64,000 nucleotides of DNA from Saccharopolyspora galaxeae. Lineage in GTDB: Bacteria > Actinomycetota > Actinomycetes > Mycobacteriales > Pseudonocardiaceae. Below, one piece after another: positions 1 to 7,569 of the stretch. The stretch lies in NCBI RefSeq assembly GCF_016526145.1, contig NZ_JADDUE010000006.1, positions 310,001 through 374,000 on the forward strand, written 5' to 3'. Position 1 is the first letter of the stretch. The number at the start of each line of letters is the position of its first letter. Under the pieces are notes generated by a model. That model searched no databases. It was not told the DNA's origin and saw nothing but the letters and a program-made list of their open reading frames with translations. Made by a program: the position numbers and the translations under genes.

Positions 1-99
1 CGCGACTCGAAGAATCGCCCCGCGGGCTATGTCGAAGTGCCCGCGCAGGCATGGCGCTCGTTCATGACCGCGCTCAAGACCGGCCGCTACGACCGCTGA
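1..99 (+). CDS. DUF397 domain protein (C-terminal fragment)
   Basis: The last 32 codons of a gene that begins before the window. The visible tail has an Asp-Ser-Lys-Asn stretch, then a Trp-containing segment and an ending with Gly-Arg-Tyr-Asp, which is the usual close of DUF397 proteins. These small actinobacterial proteins normally sit next to an XRE-type regulator and are thought to act with it in development or metabolism. The partner would lie to the left and cannot be seen. The assignment rests on a short tail. Confidence 0.7.
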   Translation, partial: RDSKNRPAGYVEVPAQAWRSFMTALKTGRYDR

Positions 100-256
100 C
101 CGGTCGCGCCCGGTCTGTTGGCCGGGCGGCCGGGCGCGGCACGCGAATCGCGACCGCCCGCTGTGATCGTTGCTTGAGCACATTTCCGTCATGGCGGCCC
201 GCCCGCCGCGTCTCGACCCGCGCATCCGCACCCGCGGAGCAAGACGGAAGTCGAGA

Positions 257-586
257 GTGGAGGGCCGAAGCATCCGGCTCGGAAGTACGGCCGCAACGCG
301 GCCCGGTGTACCGGATTGGTACGCGTCCGCCCTGTGCGCTCAGGCGGATCCGGAGGCGTTCTTCCCGGAGAAGGGCGAGTCCGCGAACATCGCGAAGCGC
401 ATCTGCGGTGGCTGCGAGGTGCGGGACGACTGCCTCGCGCACGCGCTCGGACACGGCGAGCACCATGGGATTTGGGGCGGGTTGAGCGAGACCGAGCGCC
501 GCGAGCTGCGGTCGGCCGCGGCGCGGCGCGGTCCGTCCGATGCGGATTCGATCGAAGCGGTCTACCGGCGGTCCCGGGCGGGGTAG
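257..586 (+). CDS. WhiB-family iron-sulfur transcription regulator (WhiB2/WhmD-like)
   Basis: Small redox-sensitive transcription factor that binds a [4Fe-4S] cluster and usually contacts the principal sigma factor. Four cysteines are in the family pattern: one in an Ala-Leu-Cys-Ala segment followed by DPEAFFPEKG, then a CGGC pair, then one Cys in DDCLAHAL. The Gly-Ile-Trp-Gly-Gly turn and the basic Arg-rich tail follow. The FFPEKG stretch resembles the WhiB2/WhmD group involved in septation and differentiation; subgroup is inference. I chose the GTG at 257, with GGAAG six bases upstream. A TTG at 170 is in frame, but it has no ribosome site and adds a non-conserved leader. It stands alone on the strand, about 40 bp before the toxin cassette. 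Confidence 0.88.
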   Translation: MEGRSIRLGSTAATRPGVPDWYASALCAQADPEAFFPEKGESANIAKRICGGCEVRDDCLAHALGHGEHHGIWGGLSETERRELRSAAARRGPSDADSIEAVYRRSRAG

Positions 587-625
587 GGTCTGCGCGCCTG
601 GCTCAGCCAGGGGGAGACCGTCGCA

Positions 626-1210
626 GTGGGGGAGAACGTGACCCAGCCCGGGCAGGACCGCGCCGCGCTCGAAGCGCGCAACGCGGCAATGCGCGAACAG
701 GTGGACGGTCTGCTGGACAAGTTCCACCAGCAGACCGCGCAGCTGCAGCAGGCGCAGGTCGCCGCCGAGCAGGTGAGCGCCACGATCACTTCGGACGACG
801 GTTTGGTGACCGCCACCGTCGATTCCGCGGGTTCGCTGGTGAGCATGGCGTTCGCCGCGTCGTCGTTCCAGCGCAGCGACCCGAAGCGGCTCGCAAGCAC
901 CGCCACCGAGACGGTGCGCCGCGCCACCGCGGAGGTGCAGCGGCAGAAGACCGAGCTGATGGCCCCGATCACCGAGGGCCTGCCGGACCTGGCCGACATC
1001 GTCGAAGGCGCGCCCTCGCTGCAAGGACTCATGCCGAAGGTGCCGGGCGAGGAATCCGCGCAACAGCAGGCTCCCGCCCGGGAAGCCGGGCCGGACACGA
1101 CCCGCCCGGAAACGGCACCGCCGAACCCGCGGCCGCGCGCCAGGCGCCGTCCGGACGACGACGATGACGACGGCATGCAGCAGAGCTGGCTGCTGCCGGG
1201 AGGCCGCTGA
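626..1210 (+). CDS. YbaB/EbfC-family protein of the type VII cassette
   Basis: A 194-residue protein. Residues 10-120 match the YbaB/EbfC nucleoid-associated fold: a long N-terminal helix rich in Gln and Ala, then beta strands (ATITSDDGLVTATVDSAGSL), then a second helix. The tail (about 140-194) is disordered, Pro/Arg-rich and has a run of seven acidic residues. YbaB-like proteins with such tails commonly open actinobacterial WXG100/ESX effector operons; their role there is unknown. The GTG start at 626 has a GGGGGAG ribosome site at 610-616. Its stop overlaps the next start by one base (TGATG), so the two are probably co-translated. Confidence 0.8.
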   Translation: MGENVTQPGQDRAALEARNAAMREQVDGLLDKFHQQTAQLQQAQVAAEQVSATITSDDGLVTATVDSAGSLVSMAFAASSFQRSDPKRLASTATETVRRATAEVQRQKTELMAPITEGLPDLADIVEGAPSLQGLMPKVPGEESAQQQAPAREAGPDTTRPETAPPNPRPRARRRPDDDDDDGMQQSWLLPGGR

Positions 1211-1533
1211 TGAGCGGTCCCGGCGGCGCGCACATCGACCCGGACCGGGTGCGCGCCGGCGCCACGAAGTTCGACGTGGCCGCCGACCGGCTCGAACAGG
1301 TCCACCAAGACCTTCAGCGGCAGTTGCAGGAGCAGGGGCCGTGCTGGGGTGCGGACGAGTCCGGTCAGGCGTTCGCGAAGGACTACGAGCCCGGTGCGGA
1401 CGGGATGGAGCAGGCGCTGCAGTCGCTCACCGGTGCGCTGCGGTCGATGCGCGAGCAGGTGCAGGGCGTGGCCGACGACTCGCAGGCCACCGACCAGCGC
1501 AATGCCGAGGTTATCGGCGGGGCGGGGAACTGA
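1210..1533 (+). CDS. WXG100-like / EspC-like type VII secretion partner
   Basis: A 107-residue protein, the usual length for WXG100-superfamily helical hairpins. Two predicted helices flank a central turn with Cys-Trp-Gly (around residues 46-48), corresponding to the Trp-x-Gly turn of the family. The N-terminus, with HIDPDRVRAGA and a later LEQVHQDL, resembles the ESX-1 EspC/DUF2580 group. Such proteins are exported by ESX (type VII) machinery, often as partners of large effectors. It lies between the YbaB-like gene and the giant toxin gene, four bases from the latter, which supports a chaperone or targeting role. No ESX core component (EccC and others) is in the window. Confidence 0.75.
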   Translation: MSGPGGAHIDPDRVRAGATKFDVAADRLEQVHQDLQRQLQEQGPCWGADESGQAFAKDYEPGADGMEQALQSLTGALRSMREQVQGVADDSQATDQRNAEVIGGAGN

Positions 1534-1536
1534 CGC

Positions 1537-4500
1537 ATGGGCTTGGAGATTCCCGACGAGCTCAAGTGGCTGACTTGGCTGGTCGGGGAGAGCTGGCCGG
1601 AAGGCGACGAGGACAAGCTGCGCGCGCTGCGCGACGCCTGGACGCAGACCGGGCAGGCCATCCCCGACGTGGTCGACGCGGGCGACGCCGCCGCGCGCGA
1701 AGTGCTGGGCAGCTGGCAGGGGGAGTCCGCGGACGCCTTCGAGCGGCAGTGGAAGAACCTCACCGAAGGCGAGCAGGCGGCCTTTCAGCACATCCAGGAG
1801 ATGTGCGAGCAGCTGGCGCAGTCCTGCGACCAGACCGCGCTGGACGTCGAATACACCAAATACATGATCATCGCGTCGCTGGTGCTGCTGGCGATCCAGA
1901 TCGCCGCGATGATCGCCGCCGCGTTCGTCAGCGCCGGTGCTTCCACCGCCGCGATCGTGCCCGCCCAGCTCGCGACCCGGGCGGCCGTGCAGATGGCGTT
2001 CCGCCAGCTCGTGCAGAAGCTGATGCAGCAGGGCGTCAAGCAGGTCGCCAAGGAAGCCCTGGAGAAGGTTCTCCGAGAGGGGCTGGAGAAGCTCGGCAAG
2101 CAGGGGATGAAGAACCTCGCGGGCATGGCGGCGAAGAACGCCGGCGCGCAGGTGGCGCTGGACGCCGGGATCCAAGGTGCGCAGGTCGCCGCGGGGGATC
2201 GGAAGTCGTGGGACTGGGACAAGACCGGCGATGCCGCCGCCAGCGGGGCGGGCGAAGGACTCGCCGGGCACTTGGTCAACGGTCCCGGCGCCGGTGCGGG
2301 CAGCGTGCTCGGGCACGCGGTGAAAGGCGGGGCGGAAGGCGCGCTCGGCAGCGTCGCCGGGGCGGCGGCTACCGGTGATCTCGGCAGTCTTTCCGCCGGG
2401 GACGTGTTCTCGGGCGCGCTCGGTGGGTCGGTCGACGGCGGTGTCGGTGGGGCGAAGGACGGCTTCAGCGGGGCTGCGGATGCGGCGGCTGCGCGGCAGG
2501 CGGCGGATGCGGCCGATTCGGTGCGCGGGGCGGATTCGGGTGCGGACGTTGGTGGTTCGCACACCGGTGGTTCGGGGCCGGGTGATTCCGGTGGCGCCGA
2601 TGGCTCTGGCGGCACCGATGGCTCTGGCGGAGCGGACGGCTCCGGCGGACCTGGTAGTTCGAGCGGAGCCAGTGGTCCAGGGGGCGCCGATGGCCCGAAC
2701 AGTGCGGATGGTTCGGGCGGCGCGGTCGGCTCGGGCAGTGCCGCTGGCGCGGACGCCTCGTCGGGTTCGTCCGGTGGCTCGGGCGGTTCTGGAAATGGCG
2801 GTGTCGCGGCGAATTTCGGCGACTCGGCGGGTGCGGGTTCCGGCACCGCTGCCTCGGGCGGTTCCGGCGAAACGGGAAATCCCGCGGATTCCGGGACGCA
2901 GTCCGGTTCGGGCGCGGGCGGCGGCGAGCCCGGCGGCCGGGGTTCGGTAGCGGGTTCCTCGGGTTCGGGCAACGGTGTTCCGGACGCGCCGGCGGCAACC
3001 GCCGCGTCTTCGGCCGTTCCGCCGGAAGCTCCGGCAGGCGCCTATGGCAGCGGAGCCCCGGGTATGGGCGGGATGCCACCGGCGGCCGCGCACCATCCCG
3101 GCAACCAAGGTGGTGGGCCGGGCGGGCCACCTGGTCAGGGCGTTCCGGGTGCTCCTTCTGGCGGGATGCCGGGCGGGGCACCGGCAGGCGGTGGATTCGC
3201 CGCACCGGGAGGCCGCGGCGGGCCCTACGCGCAGCAGCCGCCCGCGAACCCGCAACAGTCCACAATGGACCATTCGGGCCGGGGTGCTCCTTCGCAGCAA
3301 GGTGGTTTCCGCGGCACCACCGGCTTTCCGCAAGGGCAGCACCCGGCGCATCCCAACGCCAATCCCGCGCACCCGAATCCCGGTCAGTTCAACGGTCCTG
3401 CGAACCGTCCGGGCACACCCGCAGGACCGGCGCAATCTCCCGGGGCGCCGCATCCTGGTGCGGCGCAAGGCCGTCCGGGGATGCCCGGAGGTCCGAACCC
3501 GGCGGGAGCTCCCGGCCACCCGAACTCCCCGACACCGCAGAGTTCTCCAGCACCGCAGAGTTTCCCAGCGCCGCAGAACTCGCCAGCGCCGCAGAACTCG
3601 TCAGCGCCGCAGGGAAGCCCCAACCAGGGAATGCCGGGAGGTGGTCAGCACCCCGGCGCGTCGCAGGGCGGCCATCCCGGTCGCGGTATGCCGCAGGGTG
3701 GCCAGCCGGGTGCACCGCAGGGCGGTCAGCCGAATCCCGTTGGGCCGCACGCTCAACCCGATCGCGGTGCGCCGCAGGGCGGTCAGCCGGATCGCGGCGC
3801 GGCAAACCCGAACCACGCCCAGCACGGCGGCCATCCCGCCCGGCCCCCGCTCGGCCCGCCGCCCAACAACGCGCCGCAGAACTTCGCTCAGCCGAACGCA
3901 CCACAGCGCCCGCAACCGGCTCCGGGACAAGGACCGCCGCAGGGCGGTTACGCCCCGCCGCAAGGGTTCCAGCAGCAAGGCCCGCCGGCTCCGCCCGCGC
4001 GCCCCGGCGGACCGCAGCCGCCGAACGCCTTCCAGCAAGGACCTCCCCAGCAAGGCCGCCCCCAGCACCCGGGTCGGCCGAACGGCGGACGACCGGAAAG
4101 CCCGCAGCAGGGCGGAAACGACCTCGGCCGCGTCCAGCAGGGCCGTCCGCAGCAGCCCGCGTCCCAGCCGGGCCACGATCCGCGACAGCCCGGCCGGCCA
4201 CAACAACCCGGTACACCGCAGCAGGCCAATCCACCGCAGCAGCCCGTCCAGCAGCAAGCCGGCCCGGACCGCTCCACGACGGAGGCACGGGCGACTCACC
4301 AATCTCCACCAGCGGGTGTGCAGGATCGGCCGGCTACACGCCACGACCCGCAAACCCCGGAACACACACCGAAAACCGACCAACCCACAGCGGAATCGCC
4401 GCCGCACACCGCCGAACATCCGCAGACCAAGGATTCGCAGGCAGACGAGTCCACAACGGACACCACCGGTGACACCGCACGGGACGGAGCCCCCGACCCG

Positions 4501-7500
4501 GATGCTGGGCACCGAACCGACACGCACACCTCCCACGATCAGCCCCGACACGACGATTCGACAGCCGCACAGGAAGCCGCAGCGCCGGACGCGACCAACG
4601 AGGCCCCGGACCACACCGAGAACCCGCAGGACGACCAGGAGCCGCCGCTGAGCCCCGAGGAGAACGCCCGCCGCCTCCTCGAATTCAGCACCGACCCCGA
4701 TCACCGCGCGCGCACGGAAGATTTCGAGGCACTCGAGCGGCATCTCGGGGCGGAAAGCCAAGAGCCCCACGGGCGGGATCGCTACGAATTCCTCCAGCAG
4801 CGCACCGCCGAACGGCTCGCCGAGCACCCGAACGCCGACGCGCTCTCGCCGCGCAACGCCTTCGCCGCGCACTGTTACAGCGCGCACGACGTGTACAAGG
4901 AACTCAACGCCGCAGGCCGACACGGTGAGCTCACCGAGACCCAGCTGCACCAGACTCGCGCCATCCTCTCCGGGCTCAACGAGCTGCCCAAGCAGGACGG
5001 CTTGATGATCCGGACGCTGGCGTTCCACGGCGATCCGCTCGGCCCGGAACTGGCGGCCGCGCATTACGAGCCCGGTCGGATCACCGTCGAGCCGACGTTC
5101 AGCAGCCTCGCGATGACCTCGCCGGACAACAACGCACCGTTGTTCGACGGCGATGTCGACCTGCGCGTTGAGGCGAAAACCGCGCGGCGCCTCATGGAGC
5201 TGGCCAGCAACCCCGCCGAGCGGGAAGCGGTGCTCCCACCCGGTTCGCAACTTCTGGTGCACAGCAAGGAATACGTCAGCTACACGAACGAGAACGGCGA
5301 CGTCCGGCACAAGTGGGTGATCGAAGCCGAGGAGATCACCCCGGACGATCCGCGCCACCTCGGGCAGCAAGACGCGCACCAGCGAATGGTCGAGCGCTTC
5401 GAGCGCTCACGTGCCGATGCGGAGCTGGCCGCGGCCCACCGCCCGTCGATTCAGCAGATGCTTTCGGGTGAGCCGCTGCACGGAGCCGACACCGGGCAAC
5501 CGCACCCGGGCACGTCCGCGGACCAGGTGGCGGACTCCCAGCACGATGCCGGTGAACCGGATTCGCCGCGGCAGCCGAACGAGCCGGAAACCGGCGACCG
5601 CCCTGAGCAGCCGGAATCCGGCGGCACCAGCAAGATCGAGCAGTGCTTGGCACCGGACGATGCCGTCTATTCCGGCGCGCACGGTGCCGCGGACTCGACA
5701 CCCGCCGACCCCTACGGCGCCCCGCCGCTGCCGCTGGACGCCGACGGCAACCCCGACTGGAGCACGCTCGGCAGTGGCCACCCGCCTGCGCACCAGCTGC
5801 CCGCGATCCACGGGGGCACCGCGCACCCGGAGCATCAGAACGCCTATGTCGGACAGCGCCATCCCGAGCTGACCGAGGTCAACCCGAACTTCACCGAGCC
5901 GAACGCCTACCGCGACGGTTATCAGACCAACTGCACCCGCTGCGTGGTCTCGTACGCGCACCGGCTGATCGGCGAGGACTCACGAGCCGATCCGGTGTTG
6001 CCCGAGGAACTGGCCGCCAAGGGCACGTTGCCATGGGTGCAGGAGCAGCTCGGCGGCCAGTGGGAGCGACACGGCAGCTACGACGACGTGATCCGGCGGA
6101 TGAGCGAGCAGCCCGCCGGTGCGCACGCCGTCCTCGGCGTGCTCTACCCGGACCAGCTGGACAGGCCCGTGGGGCACGTGGCGATGGTGACCAACACGCC
6201 CGAAGGCGTCGCGTTCATCGACCCGCAGACGGGTGGGCTGATGACATTGCCGCAGCCTGCGTTGCAGCTCGACTTGCTGCCGTTCGGCTCGCTGGACGAG
6301 CAGGTCACCGGTTCCGGGAGTGCGGCATCCGATGTGGACGGTGCTGGTGCGGAGGCCGCGCAGGTGCTCGAACCCGCTGCGGACGAGGCCCCTGGCGCGG
6401 ACCGCGAGGCCCGCGTCCCGGGGGCCGGCCCGGGTACGGACCGGGTCGAGCTTCCGGGCAGCGAGCGCGCCGAAGAGTCCACTTCGGATAGTTCGCGGCG
6501 AGACGCGGATCGTGTCGATGAACCGGAACAACGCGAGGCCTCGACCCGCCACGGCGGTCCGTGGTTCGGGCAGCACACCAACCCGTTCCGGCCTTCTTTC
6601 CCCGAAGAGGACGAGGACGAGCCCGGTCTGCCGCAGCCGCCGGATCCGGTTTCCGCTGCGCAGGATTCCCTGCCGACAGCGCCCCCGGCAGGCACAGCGC
6701 CTCCTGGCGGTGCGGCGACGCAAACTCCGGGTGCGGCACCACCGGAAACTCGGAACGCGACACCACCGGCCGCTGCTGAGCCCGCAGCGGTTCCATCCGC
6801 GGTTCCCACCGGGTCGTCGGAGCCGTCACCGCCCGGGCTGAACAGATCGCTCAGCGGCACATTGGACCCGGAACCACCCACGGCAGCGGACAGTCCGCGG
6901 CGTGCGGACTCCGGATCGGCGCCGGAAGCGGCGACTCCCAGCTCGATCGACCCCGGCAGCCCGATGCACCCGGGCGCGTCGACCGGTGCGGGGGGAGCGC
7001 TCCCCGGTTCCGCACCGGCCCCACCCGAGCATCAGACGCCCCAAGCCGGGCCAGGCCCAGGTGCGGCGCCTCCCGGACAACCCGCCGCGCCGATGGGCGC
7101 AGGTGCCCCGGCGACGGGCGGCAACGGCGCCGAGTCCCGGGATCGCCAGCCGTGGCGCCCCGGCGACACCGGGTCGATCACGCACCATAGGGAGCGGACG
7201 ATCCCGCCGGACCTGGCCGCCCGGTACCTCGGCAATCAGGATCCCGGCCCGGTCGCGACGCACGACGGGAGGCAGGCCATGTTCCGCAAGGACGCGCTGG
7301 TCGACCTCGGTTCCGGCGGCTTCGACGATGCGGCGGGCGTGAAGCTGCGCTTCGAGACACCGGACCAGGAGGGCGTCTTGGATGGGCCAGGCGGCGCGGA
7401 GTTCGGCGGCCCCGCCGAGCTCGTCGCGGAAGACCCCACCGGCGCCGAGGAAGTGCTCGGCACCTACCGGCCGGAAACCCAGAGCTGGACCCCCACCTCG

Positions 7501-7569
7501 GCCGGGCAGCGGTGGTTGCATGAGGCTGGAGCGGGCATGCCCGGACAGGATCGAGGAAGGACCCCGTGA
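1537..7569 (+). CDS. Giant polymorphic toxin: WXG-like head, ADP-ribosyltransferase and papain-fold (Tox-PL) domains
   Basis: A 2010-residue predicted exported toxin. Residues 1-110 hold a WXG-like helical hairpin (SWQGESADAF). A hydrophobic segment lies at about 110-145. Residues about 330-490 are Gly/Ser-rich and about 500-930 are Pro/Gln/Gly-rich linkers. Residues 1040-1280 look like an R-S-E ADP-ribosyltransferase: Arg1159 in LMIRTLAF, the Met-Thr-Ser at 1193-1195 in place of STS, and the ExE pair Glu1228/Glu1230 before VLPPGS, typical of the ARTT loop. Residues 1440-1600 match Tox-PL papain-fold toxins: NCTRC at 1465-1469, His1547 in GHVAMV and Asp1562 in FIDPQTGG. Another Pro/Ala-rich linker leads to an unrecognised C-terminal domain at about 1880-2010. 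The export route is inferred from the head domain and the preceding WXG100-like gene. Its stop overlaps the next gene by four bases. Confidence 0.85.
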   Translation: MGLEIPDELKWLTWLVGESWPEGDEDKLRALRDAWTQTGQAIPDVVDAGDAAAREVLGSWQGESADAFERQWKNLTEGEQAAFQHIQEMCEQLAQSCDQTALDVEYTKYMIIASLVLLAIQIAAMIAAAFVSAGASTAAIVPAQLATRAAVQMAFRQLVQKLMQQGVKQVAKEALEKVLREGLEKLGKQGMKNLAGMAAKNAGAQVALDAGIQGAQVAAGDRKSWDWDKTGDAAASGAGEGLAGHLVNGPGAGAGSVLGHAVKGGAEGALGSVAGAAATGDLGSLSAGDVFSGALGGSVDGGVGGAKDGFSGAADAAAARQAADAADSVRGADSGADVGGSHTGGSGPGDSGGADGSGGTDGSGGADGSGGPGSSSGASGPGGADGPNSADGSGGAVGSGSAAGADASSGSSGGSGGSGNGGVAANFGDSAGAGSGTAASGGSGETGNPADSGTQSGSGAGGGEPGGRGSVAGSSGSGNGVPDAPAATAASSAVPPEAPAGAYGSGAPGMGGMPPAAAHHPGNQGGGPGGPPGQGVPGAPSGGMPGGAPAGGGFAAPGGRGGPYAQQPPANPQQSTMDHSGRGAPSQQGGFRGTTGFPQGQHPAHPNANPAHPNPGQFNGPANRPGTPAGPAQSPGAPHPGAAQGRPGMPGGPNPAGAPGHPNSPTPQSSPAPQSFPAPQNSPAPQNSSAPQGSPNQGMPGGGQHPGASQGGHPGRGMPQGGQPGAPQGGQPNPVGPHAQPDRGAPQGGQPDRGAANPNHAQHGGHPARPPLGPPPNNAPQNFAQPNAPQRPQPAPGQGPPQGGYAPPQGFQQQGPPAPPARPGGPQPPNAFQQGPPQQGRPQHPGRPNGGRPESPQQGGNDLGRVQQGRPQQPASQPGHDPRQPGRPQQPGTPQQANPPQQPVQQQAGPDRSTTEARATHQSPPAGVQDRPATRHDPQTPEHTPKTDQPTAESPPHTAEHPQTKDSQADESTTDTTGDTARDGAPDPDAGHRTDTHTSHDQPRHDDSTAAQEAAAPDATNEAPDHTENPQDDQEPPLSPEENARRLLEFSTDPDHRARTEDFEALERHLGAESQEPHGRDRYEFLQQRTAERLAEHPNADALSPRNAFAAHCYSAHDVYKELNAAGRHGELTETQLHQTRAILSGLNELPKQDGLMIRTLAFHGDPLGPELAAAHYEPGRITVEPTFSSLAMTSPDNNAPLFDGDVDLRVEAKTARRLMELASNPAEREAVLPPGSQLLVHSKEYVSYTNENGDVRHKWVIEAEEITPDDPRHLGQQDAHQRMVERFERSRADAELAAAHRPSIQQMLSGEPLHGADTGQPHPGTSADQVADSQHDAGEPDSPRQPNEPETGDRPEQPESGGTSKIEQCLAPDDAVYSGAHGAADSTPADPYGAPPLPLDADGNPDWSTLGSGHPPAHQLPAIHGGTAHPEHQNAYVGQRHPELTEVNPNFTEPNAYRDGYQTNCTRCVVSYAHRLIGEDSRADPVLPEELAAKGTLPWVQEQLGGQWERHGSYDDVIRRMSEQPAGAHAVLGVLYPDQLDRPVGHVAMVTNTPEGVAFIDPQTGGLMTLPQPALQLDLLPFGSLDEQVTGSGSAASDVDGAGAEAAQVLEPAADEAPGADREARVPGAGPGTDRVELPGSERAEESTSDSSRRDADRVDEPEQREASTRHGGPWFGQHTNPFRPSFPEEDEDEPGLPQPPDPVSAAQDSLPTAPPAGTAPPGGAATQTPGAAPPETRNATPPAAAEPAAVPSAVPTGSSEPSPPGLNRSLSGTLDPEPPTAADSPRRADSGSAPEAATPSSIDPGSPMHPGASTGAGGALPGSAPAPPEHQTPQAGPGPGAAPPGQPAAPMGAGAPATGGNGAESRDRQPWRPGDTGSITHHRERTIPPDLAARYLGNQDPGPVATHDGRQAMFRKDALVDLGSGGFDDAAGVKLRFETPDQEGVLDGPGGAEFGGPAELVAEDPTGAEEVLGTYRPETQSWTPTSAGQRWLHEAGAGMPGQDRGRTP

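Noticed and set aside
562-3519. 985-codon minus-strand frame opposite the YbaB-like to toxin genes
   Set aside because: Arg/Pro-rich composition without any domain, no ribosome site, and it lies opposite genes with clear family motifs; high GC makes such shadow frames common.
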